Shown here: positions 9,260 through 18,589 of the stretch, in pieces | How the letters are laid out: each line of letters starts with the position of its first letter | How positions within the stretch are numbered: the stretch's first letter is position 1 | NCBI GenBank assembly: GCA_016711505.1 | Contig: JADJSV010000020.1 | Span: forward strand, 1-64,000 | Direction of reading: 5' to 3' | Source of the DNA: Bacteroidota bacterium | GTDB taxonomy: Bacteria; Bacteroidota; Bacteroidia; AKYH767-A; 2013-40CM-41-45 | Length of the DNA: 64,000 nt | Position numbers and translations under genes: made by a program | The notes under the pieces: generated by a model | What the model was told of the DNA's origin: nothing | Databases searched by the model: none | The model's input: the letters and a program-made list of their open reading frames with translations, nothing else

Positions 9260-10218
9260 TATTATCAGGAGAAGCACCTTTTGGATTTCCTACACATTTC
9301 ATGGGCTCAATTTATCATTTGGATAGAGAAGGAAATATTTTGTGGCAATCACCTCATGAAGAATCTCCATTGGCATCTTCCTTCAGCTGTGATTTTCGGG
9401 ACTCATTAATATACTCTGTTTCTAATACAGGCGGAGCTAATTTTGATTCAGTTCTTAAAATTACCTGTTACGATTTCTTCAATGATTCAGTCATCTGGCA
9501 AAAGGTAGTTACTGATTCTATCCTATATGGAAGTGTGAAATTATTTGCAAATTCAACAAGAGTAACTGACTCAGGAATAATTGTTGCCGGATTTGAACAC
9601 ATTGATTCGGCAGGAGTCTTAACAGATAAACAACTTGTAATGAAATTTGATTTCAATGGAAATCTATTATGGTCAAAAAAGTATAATGAAGGTATTTTTG
9701 GAAAGTGTGTTAAAAATAATTCCGGTGGAATAGTATGTCTTGGGACAACACAAGATACTACTGTCTTAATGTCTTTAGACGAAAATGGAAATCAGTTATG
9801 GAAAAATAATTTCAGATCTTTTGCATTATCTTATTCAAATGATCTGGTCGTCACAAATGATTCGGGTTATGCATTTGTTTGTGAAGCGCGTTATAGTTCC
9901 GTACTTGCATATGTAGTAAAAACAGATAGCCTCGGGCAGATAGATCTTTCAAGCAATATAAACTTGTTGGATAATCCAGGAGATGATTTTGATATAATTT
10001 ACTTTGAAAACATTTTGAATATTAATTCAAAAACTATAAATCCGGAAAATTCTATACTATTGGTTTACTCTGTAAATGGGCAAATGGTTTTGCAGAAAAA
10101 CATTTCAGAGATTTCAACACGAATCGACATGAATCAATTTACCTCAGGAGAGTATATTGCTGCCATTCTGAATGCAAAAAGCTCATTGCGCAAGAGTTTT
10201 AAATTCTTCGTTCACTAA
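9232..10218 (+). CDS. Propeller-like T9SS protein, C-terminal part of the frameshifted gene
   Basis: This is the continuation of 8855-9259 after the T7 frameshift; its nominal ATG lies inside the original gene and gives no signal peptide. The sequence repeats blades of the type YHLDREGNILWQSPHE, MKFDFNGNLLWSKKYNE and MSLDENGNQLWKNNF, each ending in a Trp-containing strand, as in quinoprotein-like or SBBP-type surface propellers. The last 80 residues form a T9SS type A sorting domain (SILLVYSVNGQMVLQKN ... SGEYIAAILN). Function is not known beyond surface display or secretion. Confidence 0.75.
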   Translation: MYEMQDSTLILSGEAPFGFPTHFMGSIYHLDREGNILWQSPHEESPLASSFSCDFRDSLIYSVSNTGGANFDSVLKITCYDFFNDSVIWQKVVTDSILYGSVKLFANSTRVTDSGIIVAGFEHIDSAGVLTDKQLVMKFDFNGNLLWSKKYNEGIFGKCVKNNSGGIVCLGTTQDTTVLMSLDENGNQLWKNNFRSFALSYSNDLVVTNDSGYAFVCEARYSSVLAYVVKTDSLGQIDLSSNINLLDNPGDDFDIIYFENILNINSKTINPENSILLVYSVNGQMVLQKNISEISTRIDMNQFTSGEYIAAILNAKSSLRKSFKFFVH

Positions 10219-10286
10219 GCCTGTAAACTGATGGCAAGCAATAGAGCACAAAGTAAAATGAGTAGGGGAGTAATTATTTTTTTCAT
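10215..10286 (-). CDS. Possible 23-residue hydrophobic peptide
   Basis: On the minus strand, ATG (10286-10284) opens a 23-codon frame with two Lys after the Met, then an unbroken hydrophobic stretch (TPLLILLCALLLAISLQA) and a TAG. It overlaps the stop of the propeller gene on the other strand. The composition is that of a lone signal peptide, or of a small membrane peptide such as a type I toxin. No ribosome-binding site or promoter was identified, so it may be chance. Confidence 0.25.
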   Translation of the reverse strand: MKKIITPLLILLCALLLAISLQA

Positions 10287-10552
10287 AGCATTAGTTTAGA
10301 GAGTATGTTAAATTACCAAGATTTCTCACACCGGAATGCGCTTTAAGCCTTTTTTCTGTAAGTGAATTTAATATACTAGTGAACCTGGCTATTAGTTGGG
10401 TGAACGTAACTGCAAATTACCCGTTTCAGGACCCACTTTTCCCTGTTCAGCAATAATCACTTTTCTTAAAGCAATAAAATGTGAAAATTTGAAGTATAGT
10501 TTAAATGTGCTTGGTGGCACACAACCAATAATTAATCTCTAAAATTAACATC
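10287..10552. other. Intergenic, upstream region of the cupredoxin gene
   Basis: About 270 bases without open frames. It presumably holds the promoter of the cupredoxin gene, but no exact TTG/TAnnTTTG pair at proper spacing was found. No strong hairpin. Confidence 0.4.
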
Positions 10553-11149
10553 ATGAAAAAAATTACTATTTTATTATTATTTGTACTCATGTCGATGAGT
10601 AAAATTTCTCAATCTGCAGTAATTCCGGTATCAGTAGAGAACATTGTTTTTAATCCTGCAAATATTATTGTTAACGTTGGTGATACGATCATGTGGGTTT
10701 GGAGTGCAGGCTTCCATACTACAACTTCAATAGCTATTCCTGTAGGCGCTACTCCATGGGATGCTCCAATTGATGCATCAAATCCAATGTTCATGTATCA
10801 GGTCACAGTTGAAGGTGAATATGATTTTATTTGCTCCATCCATTCGTCAATGGGTATGGTTGCTCACATTACAGTGTTAGGTACATCGGGTTTGCCTTCA
10901 GTTTCTGCAACACAGTTTAGTATTGTAAACAATCTTGTTGAGCGTGATCTTGCAGTTAAATTCCATTCCGGTAAAAACTGGCAAGTGGAATTACGTAGTC
11001 TTACCGGTGCAATGGTGAAAGAATTTTCTCTTGTAACCGAAACCGGTAGAACAGAAGTTTTTCCGGTAGCGGATCTTCCAAATGGAATTTACATTGTTCG
11101 TTTTTGTGATGGACAGTCAGCAAGAAGTCAACGAATTATTAAACAATAA
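10553..11149 (+). CDS. Cupredoxin (plastocyanin-like) protein with T9SS sorting domain
   Basis: 198 residues. A signal peptide (residues 1-21) is followed by a cupredoxin domain (about 22-110) with the type 1 copper ligands visible: H55 in AGFHTTTS, then C94, H97 and M102 in the C-x2-H-x4-M arrangement. The remaining 85 residues are a T9SS type A sorting domain (WQVELRSLTGAMVKEF ... LPNGIYIVRFCDGQ). It is likely a secreted or surface-bound one-electron carrier or copper-binding protein; its redox partner is unknown. The ATG is preceded by aaaattaacatc, without a Shine-Dalgarno, as usual in this phylum. A strong terminator follows at 11162. Confidence 0.9.
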   Translation: MKKITILLLFVLMSMSKISQSAVIPVSVENIVFNPANIIVNVGDTIMWVWSAGFHTTTSIAIPVGATPWDAPIDASNPMFMYQVTVEGEYDFICSIHSSMGMVAHITVLGTSGLPSVSATQFSIVNNLVERDLAVKFHSGKNWQVELRSLTGAMVKEFSLVTETGRTEVFPVADLPNGIYIVRFCDGQSARSQRIIKQ

Positions 11150-11161
11150 TAATTGGTCTCT

Positions 11162-11200
11162 CCTCCGGATAATCTTTAATGGGAATCCGGAGGTTTATTT
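11162..11200 (+). terminator. Rho-independent terminator after the cupredoxin gene
   Basis: A perfect 9-bp stem, CCTCCGGAT / ATCCGGAGG, with a 14-base loop, followed by a T-rich tail (tttatttg). It lies 12 bases after the cupredoxin stop codon. Confidence 0.85.
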
Positions 11201-11327
11201 GTTCTCGGAATTATTTATCACAAAATCTTTTGGTGTTGAAAATGAATTTTGGACTCTGTACTAAATTTAAGTAATGAGATTTGGTTTACAGGTCATTTCT
11301 TGTTTAAAAATACGTTAATTTTGGAAG

Positions 11328-12095
11328 ATGAATAAGATCCTCTATCTCACAACGACTGTTTTAATTCTAATATTTATTGCATGTAAAAAGGACGCCTCTG
11401 AGGAAACTTATGTTTCCGGTGATCTTCAGATAAGACTAACGGATGCTCCGGCTGTTTATGATTCAGTATTGATTGAAATAGTAGGAGTAGAAGTACATTC
11501 GGATCGTACAAACGGGTGGATCAATATGGCCGTTCCATTTCCCGGACAATACAATTTGCTTCAATATGCAAATGGCCTGGATACGCTGATCGCTTCTGCG
11601 AATTTACCTGCAGGCAATGTTTCTCAAATCCGCTTGATCTTAGGTGCAAATAATTCTGTTACAAAAAATGGGGTTACGTATCCGTTGGTAATTCCAAGTG
11701 GTTCGCAAAGCGGACTGAAGTTACAGATCCACAAAGAAATTATTGGCGGTGTTACAAATATTATTCTGCTTGATTTTGATGCGGGCCGTTCAATAGTGGA
11801 GCAGGGGAATGGAGTTTTTCATCTCAAGCCTGTTATCAGGGCTAATGCTATTGGTATTGATGGAAGTATCAGTGGCTCAATTTCTCCCGTAGTTCCGGCA
11901 ATCGCTTATGCTTATTTTGGCACAGATACGTTCACGTCCCCTGTAAACGCTAATGGTGATTTTTTAATTGGTGGAATCCCTGCCGGAACTTATACAGTAT
12001 GTATATTGCCGGATACAATTTATCCGCTGACTTGTATTCAGAATGTAGTCGTAGATATAAATACTCAGTCAAATGTGGGTGTGATCACATTTTAA
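11328..12095 (+). CDS. DUF4382 domain-containing lipoprotein
   Basis: 255 residues. The N-terminus is a lipoprotein signal ending in FIACKK (lipid-modified Cys19), so the protein should be anchored in the outer or inner membrane. Residues about 30-170 match the DUF4382 pattern: GDLQIRLTDAPAVYDSVLIE opens the domain, followed by VEVHSDRTNGWINM, LAGNVSQIRLILG-like strands and LDFDAGRSIV. The last 80 residues (IDGSISGSISPVVP ... GGIPAGTYTVCILPD) form a carboxypeptidase-regulatory-like beta sandwich. Its role is unknown; such proteins are often linked to the cell surface. It is probably a single-gene unit, since a terminator precedes it. Confidence 0.88.
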   Translation: MNKILYLTTTVLILIFIACKKDASEETYVSGDLQIRLTDAPAVYDSVLIEIVGVEVHSDRTNGWINMAVPFPGQYNLLQYANGLDTLIASANLPAGNVSQIRLILGANNSVTKNGVTYPLVIPSGSQSGLKLQIHKEIIGGVTNIILLDFDAGRSIVEQGNGVFHLKPVIRANAIGIDGSISGSISPVVPAIAYAYFGTDTFTSPVNANGDFLIGGIPAGTYTVCILPDTIYPLTCIQNVVVDINTQSNVGVITF

Positions 12096-12413
12096 ATGAT
12101 TTTGGAATTCTGAACTTTTAATTTGGCATTAATTTTTTATTCATTTTCCGGATCTGATATTGCTTCTCAATAGAATTTTCAGGCAAATTTGTTAAAATGT
12201 TGACATCATTGGAGAAATTTGTCCAAAATTGCTTTTAAATTCAAAAAAAGTTATAGATTTATTTGCTGGTTTCGCGCTGACCAGACATTTTTAAATTGCT
12301 TTGAGTGAATTGATTTCGAAAGTTTGGCAACTTGGTTTCATAATTCGCTTGAATATTTATCGAGAAGAAATAATTAGACCCTAATAATAATTGTCATTCT
12401 TATAATTCAACTT
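12096..12413. other. Intergenic, upstream of the SprB-repeat protein
   Basis: About 320 AT-rich bases without an open frame. They should hold the promoter of the following surface protein; no exact two-box promoter was found. Confidence 0.4.
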
Positions 12414-12486
12414 ATGAAAAAAAAATTCTACTAACCCTTACCGGAATTATTTTGTTATTTCTTTAATTTTTTTCTTTTCAATATTC

Positions 12487-14991
12487 TTGTCAGCAGAAAG
12501 GACGCAAGCCACTCACATGGCCGGTGCGGATCTAACATATACTTATATTGGAAATAATCAATATCTGATCACTTATACTTTTTACAGAGATTGTATAGGT
12601 ATAGATGCACAAACATCAATCAATCTTAACTACGGTTCTGATAGTTGTGGGTTCGACGATAATATAACCTTACTACCTGTTCCCGGCACCGGACAACAAA
12701 TTACATTTGTTTGCCCGGGTACCTTGACGACATGTGATGGTGGTCTGGCTACAGGAATCCAGAAATGGGAATACACCGGAATTGTAACATTAAATCAAGG
12801 TTGCCCAGACTGGAATTTTAATGCAACGGCTTGTTGCCGGAATGCAGCCATTACCACATTGACAAATCCCGACGGTTATGATATGTTCATTGAAGCAAAT
12901 CTGAACAATACTATTTCAAATAACAACTCACCTGTCTTTTCAAATATCCCAATTGCATTCGAGTGTATAGGACAAAATAATTATTACAATCATGGTGCTA
13001 TAGATGCAGAAGGTGATTCGCTTGTCTATTCATTTATTGCACCAAGAGACGGACCAAATGCTCCTGTAAATTATTTGCCCGGTTATTCAATTGCAAATCC
13101 ATTGAGCTCAACTCCGCCTGTATCAATTAATCCCGGAACTGGTGATGTATTTATTCATCCAACTGCAGCAGAAGTTTCAGTATTTGCTGTGTTGGTTGAA
13201 GAGTATAGAAATGGTGTATTGATCGGAACCATAATCAGAGATATACAAGTATACACAGTACAATGTAATAATGAACTACCGCTTGCTTCCGGAATTAATG
13301 GTACTGCAAACTACACAATGAATGTTTGTCTGAATGGCCCGATCTGTTTTGATATTTTATCATCCGATCTTGATACTCCGGATTCCTTGACAATGACATG
13401 GAACAATGGAATTCCGGGTGCAACATTAACATCAACTACAGCTCAGCATCCGGTTGGTACTTTCTGCTGGTCACCAACTATAAGTGATGTTCGCACACTG
13501 CCATATATTTTCTCAGTTACAGTTCGTGATAATGCTTGTCCTTCAAACGGAGTGCAATCATTTTCGTACGCCATATTTCTTTCAAGTCTTAATGCAACAG
13601 TTTCTACTCATGATGTGTCCTGTAATGGTGGACATAATGGTGGTGCATCAATTGGAATGCAGGTTCCCGGAGTTTATGAATACATGTGGACACCCGGTGA
13701 ATTTGTAACACCAAGTATCAGTCACCTGTCAGCCGGAAATTATACTGTCCTTGCAACAAATGCAAATGGATGCAGTGGTGCATATTCTTTCACTATCAGT
13801 GAGCCACCGCCATTAAATGTAACAGTTAGTACCGTTGATGCTACATGTTCAGGAGTGGCAGGGAGTGCCAGTGCAGTTGTGACAGGCGGAACACCTGCAT
13901 ATACTTACACATGGAATACAACACCGCCAACAGGTGGATCGTCAGTTTCCGGATTAATTGCCGGAACCTATTCATTGACTTTAACGGACGACAATCAGTG
14001 TTCCGTAGAAACTGACTTTGTTATAAACGGTGGAAGTGGTTTCACAGCAGAAATGGTTACAACTCCGGCAACATGCAGTGCAAGCGATGGAACAGCAAGT
14101 GTGAGTACATCCGGTGGAAGTGGTGATTTCAGCTTTGTGTGGAATCCTTCGGTCAGTACCGATAGTATTGCAACTGGTCTTGCTGCAGGAATGTATGATG
14201 TTTCGATCACTGATAATTTCAGCGGATGCATTGTGAACTTATCTGATATTGTCCATAATACAGCAGGAATTGTTGGAACAGTCGTTTCAACTTCCAATGC
14301 TACATGTGAAAACGGCGAAGATGGAACAGCAGAAGTTTCCGGTTCAGGAGGAACTGCACCATATTTTTATAATTGGCAACCGGGAGGTGCAACAACTGCA
14401 GTTGTTACAAATTTAAGTCCCGGAGAATATATTGTTGAAGTTGCAGACTATGTTGGCTGTCCGGATTACGTTACAGTAATAATAGGCTATGATTTCCCTG
14501 CACCAGTTGTAGATCTGGGAACTGATACAACGATCTGTATTGGCTCGAGTATAACATTGCAAGCCGGTGCCGGATTTGATTCTTATCTGTGGTCAGATAA
14601 TTCTACCTTAAGTGAATTGACAGTATCTGCAGAAGGTATTTATTCAGTATTGGTTTCAGATTCGAATGGTTGTGAAAATTTTGATGCAATCATGGTCGAT
14701 ACGATCAGTTGCCAGATCCCGCCATCTTCCTTTGCTACAGGAACCCGCAGTCGCGGAAATTATCTTTTCCCGAATCCTGCAACCAATGAAATATCTATTG
14801 TAGCAGAATCGTCTTTTGACAAAGTTGTAAATATTAAAATCTTCAATTCCTTTGGCGAACTTGTTTTCGAAGGAATAAAAAATGAAAGATCAAACTTCAA
14901 AAAAATTGATATCAGTTCTTTTGCAACCGGAATGTATGTAGTTCAATTGAATTCCGGAGGTGAATTGAAATCGATGTCGTTTATAAAGTAA
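12487..14991 (+). CDS. Large T9SS surface protein with SprB-like repeats; signal peptide out of frame
   Basis: The open frame (834 codons from a TTG) starts at SAERTQATHMAGADLTYTYIG, the mature start of a family of Bacteroidota surface proteins. A Cys-rich N-terminal domain (about 1-275) is followed by a cadherin/PKD-like region. Then come several SprB-type repeats (about 370-660), each like VDATCSGVAGSASAVVTGG ... YTWNTTP, an Ig-like module, and a T9SS type A sorting domain (LFPNPATNEISIV ... FATGMYVVQLN). The true start is probably ATG 12414. It is separated from this frame by a run of nine A (12417-12425); with eight A it reads in frame through a hydrophobic YFVISLIFFFSIFLS signal peptide. 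The protein is likely a surface adhesin or filament. Confidence 0.82.
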   Translation: MSAERTQATHMAGADLTYTYIGNNQYLITYTFYRDCIGIDAQTSINLNYGSDSCGFDDNITLLPVPGTGQQITFVCPGTLTTCDGGLATGIQKWEYTGIVTLNQGCPDWNFNATACCRNAAITTLTNPDGYDMFIEANLNNTISNNNSPVFSNIPIAFECIGQNNYYNHGAIDAEGDSLVYSFIAPRDGPNAPVNYLPGYSIANPLSSTPPVSINPGTGDVFIHPTAAEVSVFAVLVEEYRNGVLIGTIIRDIQVYTVQCNNELPLASGINGTANYTMNVCLNGPICFDILSSDLDTPDSLTMTWNNGIPGATLTSTTAQHPVGTFCWSPTISDVRTLPYIFSVTVRDNACPSNGVQSFSYAIFLSSLNATVSTHDVSCNGGHNGGASIGMQVPGVYEYMWTPGEFVTPSISHLSAGNYTVLATNANGCSGAYSFTISEPPPLNVTVSTVDATCSGVAGSASAVVTGGTPAYTYTWNTTPPTGGSSVSGLIAGTYSLTLTDDNQCSVETDFVINGGSGFTAEMVTTPATCSASDGTASVSTSGGSGDFSFVWNPSVSTDSIATGLAAGMYDVSITDNFSGCIVNLSDIVHNTAGIVGTVVSTSNATCENGEDGTAEVSGSGGTAPYFYNWQPGGATTAVVTNLSPGEYIVEVADYVGCPDYVTVIIGYDFPAPVVDLGTDTTICIGSSITLQAGAGFDSYLWSDNSTLSELTVSAEGIYSVLVSDSNGCENFDAIMVDTISCQIPPSSFATGTRSRGNYLFPNPATNEISIVAESSFDKVVNIKIFNSFGELVFEGIKNERSNFKKIDISSFATGMYVVQLNSGGELKSMSFIK

Positions 14992-15013
14992 TAAACTATT
15001 CTATTTTTGTTTG

Positions 15014-15053
15014 AATGCAGCTGGAAGATATTCTTTTGGCTGCATTTTTTTTT
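15014..15053 (+). terminator. Terminator after the SprB-repeat protein
   Basis: AATGCAGC pairs with GCTGCATT across a 17-base loop, followed by a T-rich tail. It lies about 20 bases after the stop codon of the surface protein gene. Confidence 0.75.
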
Positions 15054-15098
15054 GATTGGTTTTTTACTCAATTTGACAATGTCTGCAAGTGTTTTTTT

Positions 15099-15196
15099 AA
15101 CACAAGATCACTAAGTTTTTGTCACAAGAACACTAAGTTGATACTTTTCAAATAACATTTGTGTACTTGTGACAAAAACTTAGTGGACTTGTGTTT
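15099..15196. repeat. Long intergenic inverted repeat (ctaagt/cacaag words)
   Basis: The arms 15099-15134 and 15161-15196 are near-complementary over about 35 bases (aacacaag..cactaagttt ... tgtcacaag). They form a long hairpin with a loop of about 26 bases between two convergent genes. The same word type occurs at 22233-22309 and 56434-56522. Confidence 0.85.
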
Positions 15197-15274
15197 AATT
15201 TTTGCAAGTCACAAATATCGCCGACAATGAAACCGTCGCTCTCAACTAAGTTTTATAACTTTTGGATTCTATAT

Positions 15275-17569
15275 TTACTTAACAACCGATAATTTCTTAG
15301 CAGCATTTCCACATTCCACAAAATAAATTCCTGCATTCCATTCAGAGGTATTCAATTCAACAGCATCTTTTATTTTGCCGGTATGAATTATTTTCCCTTG
15401 AAGATCTTTCACAGAAAAAATTATTTCCTCCGGTGATTTAAATTTGATATTAAGATAAACAATGCCGGACGCCGGATTTGGGAAAATGGATAGATTGGTT
15501 TCTATCAAACTCATTTCATTGACACTAACCGGACAATTTTCAGAATTGAAAGTGGAGGAAACAAGTGTTTGAAATGGTCCGGAACCATTTGGACAACGGC
15601 CATAAGCAACATCGATTACAGGTACACCGAATGTAATGCTGTCAAGGACTGCACCGGATTGATTGCTCAACATGATCGTTTCACCATTTGCTGATAGCTT
15701 AAAGTTACAATGGATGTACTGTGTAGTTGTAGCATCTTCATCAGCAAAGACAACTAAGTAACCGTTGGCAGGTATGAAACTGTTTTCAGGGAATGAAAAT
15801 TTTGTAGGATTCACTAAGTCGTCAGTGAGATAAAGGCCAAACATACTCAGTGGAGTAGAAGTAGTGTTGTAGAATTCAATCCAGTCTTCATTCTTACCGT
15901 TCTCATCGACTGTATCAGCTTGATTTAACGGTAATAATTCATTGATAACAATTTCGCCCGGTTGTGCTGTGGGAAGATCGGTTACAATAGTGTAGAATTC
16001 ATGTTCGGCACGTTCAGGTGAAAAAATTCCGGCATCATTATTCTCTGCATAAATGTAATATTGAGTTAATGCTGAAGTGATAGTTATTGATGCGCCGAAA
16101 TTATTATCACCTGCAGCACCATCATTGTGCAAGCCATCATCAAACATTATAGTTCTTGTAAACTTGTCGCTGTTCAGATTTCTAAAGCCTAAGTAGACGT
16201 TTCCATTAGAAGAACCTGCCACATCTGTAGTGATGGAAACACTTGAATTAATCGAAGGAGAAATATTGCTTGCAATTACATTTGAGATCGAAGGTGGCAT
16301 AGCAGTAAATTCTGCAGTGTTGGAAAGGTAAACTCCTCTTGCATCCATTAAATTTTTTATTCCGGGGACGGAATAACTTCCAACTGAAACATCAGTAGTC
16401 AGTCCGTTTTGAAATTCGATATCACTGTAAAATTTATTTGTATCTGCTGTAACATCAGCTGAGATCAGCGATTGCATTTGAGCTGACAGTGTCTCATAAG
16501 ACCCTGAATAAATAAAATCACTCATGATCGTTCGCATGTGTGCAATATACATTCGCTTGTACATTGGATCATTGAAAACAGTATTGATCACCGGCCAGAA
16601 TGGATCTGTTGAATGCAGGTCAAGTGCCATTTGTTGCATGTCGGCAATCGTCAGTCCTGCAAGTCCGGTTGCCCCGGCTCCTGCGAATGGAAATCCGCCA
16701 AAACACATGTTCAGATCCCATACGACCGGATTGAAATGTCCCGTATGATCTTTATACAAATAATAGTTCTGGGCAAAGACTCCGGAATATGAATCCAGAT
16801 TCACAAGTGAATTATTAAAAGCCAGCATCCAGAGAATACGGTCAACATCCATAACATTTGCGAATGATGATGGATTATTTGTAACAGAGTCACATAAATC
16901 TACAAGATCATTCCAGCCATAATCGGATTTTAATTCGTAGTAATTAATGTAACCGGAACTATCTGCACCGTTGATATATTTCAAATTACTTTTTGTTGTG
17001 GGCCCTGGATTGCCTATTGGATTACATTTTAGCAGAGTGTTCTTTGACGAGTAAAAATGATTTGAACAAAAGTCTTTGTTGATACTTTCTGCATTACTGT
17101 ATATTCCAATATAATTTCCATTGATAAATAGTTTTGCGAAATTTGCTTTCGGGCAATCCATGTAATTTGAAAGAATAGAGTAGGCCAGCGGTTCTCTGAT
17201 CATACTTGGGTCGCTATAACCATTACTTAGCTTGATGTCTTCATAACCTTCATAGGATTGTTTTTTGAAAGCATCAAGTTCAATGTGCATAGGATTCTTG
17301 ATGTAAGTAGAATCATAGGAACTGTTTCCTTTATATTTCACTCCGACACTATCATAACTGATTCCATTCACAATCACTATATCAGCAAGAACAAAATCTT
17401 CTGCACCATATTTAGCAGTATCAAGCTGATAATCCCAATTAGACTGAGAAAAGAAAACTTCAATCGTCTGGATAGCGTTTAAATCATAAAAAGTCTGCTG
17501 GGCTCCGGCAGACTTTTCTATGATAAAACTTATTATTAGTAACAATGTTACTTTTAGTTTAAATTTCAT
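15275..17569 (-). CDS. CotH-like kinase family protein with lamin-tail domain and T9SS sorting domain
   Basis: 764 residues with a signal peptide (1-24, ending SAGAQ). A CotH-type domain covers about 30-400, recognised by VKYKGNSS (78-84), the DIKLSNGYSDPSMIRE block and VVWDLNMCFGG (282-292), where the second acidic position of the usual WDxD motif is Asn. A short Ig-like region follows, then a lamin-tail domain from about 536 (GEIVINELLPLN ... EDWIEFYNTT), and a T9SS sorting domain (IFPNPASGIVYLNIK). CotH proteins are atypical kinases that phosphorylate secreted proteins in Bacillus; here the role is unknown and does not imply sporulation. It is last of three genes, starting 3 bases after 17573-18571. 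Confidence 0.88.
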   Translation of the reverse strand: MKFKLKVTLLLIISFIIEKSAGAQQTFYDLNAIQTIEVFFSQSNWDYQLDTAKYGAEDFVLADIVIVNGISYDSVGVKYKGNSSYDSTYIKNPMHIELDAFKKQSYEGYEDIKLSNGYSDPSMIREPLAYSILSNYMDCPKANFAKLFINGNYIGIYSNAESINKDFCSNHFYSSKNTLLKCNPIGNPGPTTKSNLKYINGADSSGYINYYELKSDYGWNDLVDLCDSVTNNPSSFANVMDVDRILWMLAFNNSLVNLDSYSGVFAQNYYLYKDHTGHFNPVVWDLNMCFGGFPFAGAGATGLAGLTIADMQQMALDLHSTDPFWPVINTVFNDPMYKRMYIAHMRTIMSDFIYSGSYETLSAQMQSLISADVTADTNKFYSDIEFQNGLTTDVSVGSYSVPGIKNLMDARGVYLSNTAEFTAMPPSISNVIASNISPSINSSVSITTDVAGSSNGNVYLGFRNLNSDKFTRTIMFDDGLHNDGAAGDNNFGASITITSALTQYYIYAENNDAGIFSPERAEHEFYTIVTDLPTAQPGEIVINELLPLNQADTVDENGKNEDWIEFYNTTSTPLSMFGLYLTDDLVNPTKFSFPENSFIPANGYLVVFADEDATTTQYIHCNFKLSANGETIMLSNQSGAVLDSITFGVPVIDVAYGRCPNGSGPFQTLVSSTFNSENCPVSVNEMSLIETNLSIFPNPASGIVYLNIKFKSPEEIIFSVKDLQGKIIHTGKIKDAVELNTSEWNAGIYFVECGNAAKKLSVVK

Positions 17570-17572
17570 ATT

Positions 17573-18571
17573 TTAATTTACAATAAGTTTTCCTGAAAAA
17601 GATTTGTAGTTGTTAGCAATAACATTTACAAAATAGATTCCTTTGTTCAATTCTGATGTTTCAATTTTCACTGAAGAATTATTTTCCGAATGATATTCAG
17701 AAATATTTCTTCCGGTAAGATCGAAGATTGAAATTTTATAAGACAAGCTTAGATCAGTAAAGGAGATTGTAGTAAAATTCTTAGCCGGATTTGGATAAAA
17801 TACAACGCCGTTTAACATTTCACTTTCATTTATTGAAGTAAGGCAAGAAGTGCAACTTGCAAAGCAGAATGAAGTGAGGATAGTATCTCTTGTAACAGTC
17901 AATTCGCGGTTAGAATTGACAGAGCATATAGCCGGAAGAGTTTCAGCTCCACCAATTGAATTTCCATTGAAGAATTTATATTCATAAGTTCCGGCCGGCA
18001 CATATTCTATCTTTTCATGAACATTGGAAGTGAAGCTGAAAAGAAAGTTTGTTGTCGGATCCCAGTTCTGAAAACTACCGGCAACATGCATTCCAGTTCC
18101 ATCTACAGAAGGTAATGTTTGCGTGTCAACAATGAATCTTACCAGATAATTCCCTGCCGGTGCATTGGCAGCAAAAAGAATTGCGCCAACAAAACTTGTG
18201 TCGTTTGCAATTGAATCAACGTAGATCCATCTGCTATCGCTGAAGTTATAGCCGACACGTGACTCCACAGGTACAAATTCCGCTTCATAAAATTGATCGC
18301 CATTGATGAATTTGTATTCGTATTTGGAAAAAGCCGGAAGATCGACCACAACACTGTAGATCTGTGTAGCTCCTTCCTGAGTCATTGTTGTCGTACCTGA
18401 ATTCCAGTCGCCTCCGGGAAATCCGGCAATTGTCTGAAAATCCCCGCTGACATGAACACCTGTAGTATTTACCGTCTGGCCTGTCATGTCAACAGCGAAT
18501 TTAACTTTTTTAGCAGCTGAATGAAATGCGATTAATAAAACGAAAGCAGCTATGCTGATTATATTTTTCAT
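17573..18571 (-). CDS. Secreted carbohydrate-binding-like T9SS protein
   Basis: 332 residues with a signal peptide (1-20). Two repeated beta-sandwich modules resemble starch-binding or AMPK glycogen-binding domains. The first (about 22-110) contains VKFAVDMTGQTVNTTGVHVSGDF and a YEYKFINGDQFYE strand; the second (about 125-225) contains VRFIVDTQTLPSV, MHVAGSFQNWDP and YEYKFFNGNS. A T9SS type A domain ends the protein (FYPNPAKNFTTISF ... KGIYFVNVI). It probably binds glycans or acts as a surface module, but the ligand is not evident. It is in the middle of a three-gene operon, 18 bases after the arylsulfotransferase-like gene and 3 bases before the CotH-like gene. Confidence 0.85.
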   Translation of the reverse strand: MKNIISIAAFVLLIAFHSAAKKVKFAVDMTGQTVNTTGVHVSGDFQTIAGFPGGDWNSGTTTMTQEGATQIYSVVVDLPAFSKYEYKFINGDQFYEAEFVPVESRVGYNFSDSRWIYVDSIANDTSFVGAILFAANAPAGNYLVRFIVDTQTLPSVDGTGMHVAGSFQNWDPTTNFLFSFTSNVHEKIEYVPAGTYEYKFFNGNSIGGAETLPAICSVNSNRELTVTRDTILTSFCFASCTSCLTSINESEMLNGVVFYPNPAKNFTTISFTDLSLSYKISIFDLTGRNISEYHSENNSSVKIETSELNKGIYFVNVIANNYKSFSGKLIVN

Positions 18572-18589
18572 TGTAGTTTTATGTTGAGA

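Noticed and set aside
11316..11323. TAATTTTG as promoter of the DUF4382 gene
   Set aside because: It ends only 4 bases before the ATG and the upstream TTG is only 13 bases away, too close.
15099..15196. Repeated words as a CRISPR array
   Set aside because: There are no equal-length spacers and no cas genes; the arms are inverted, forming a hairpin.
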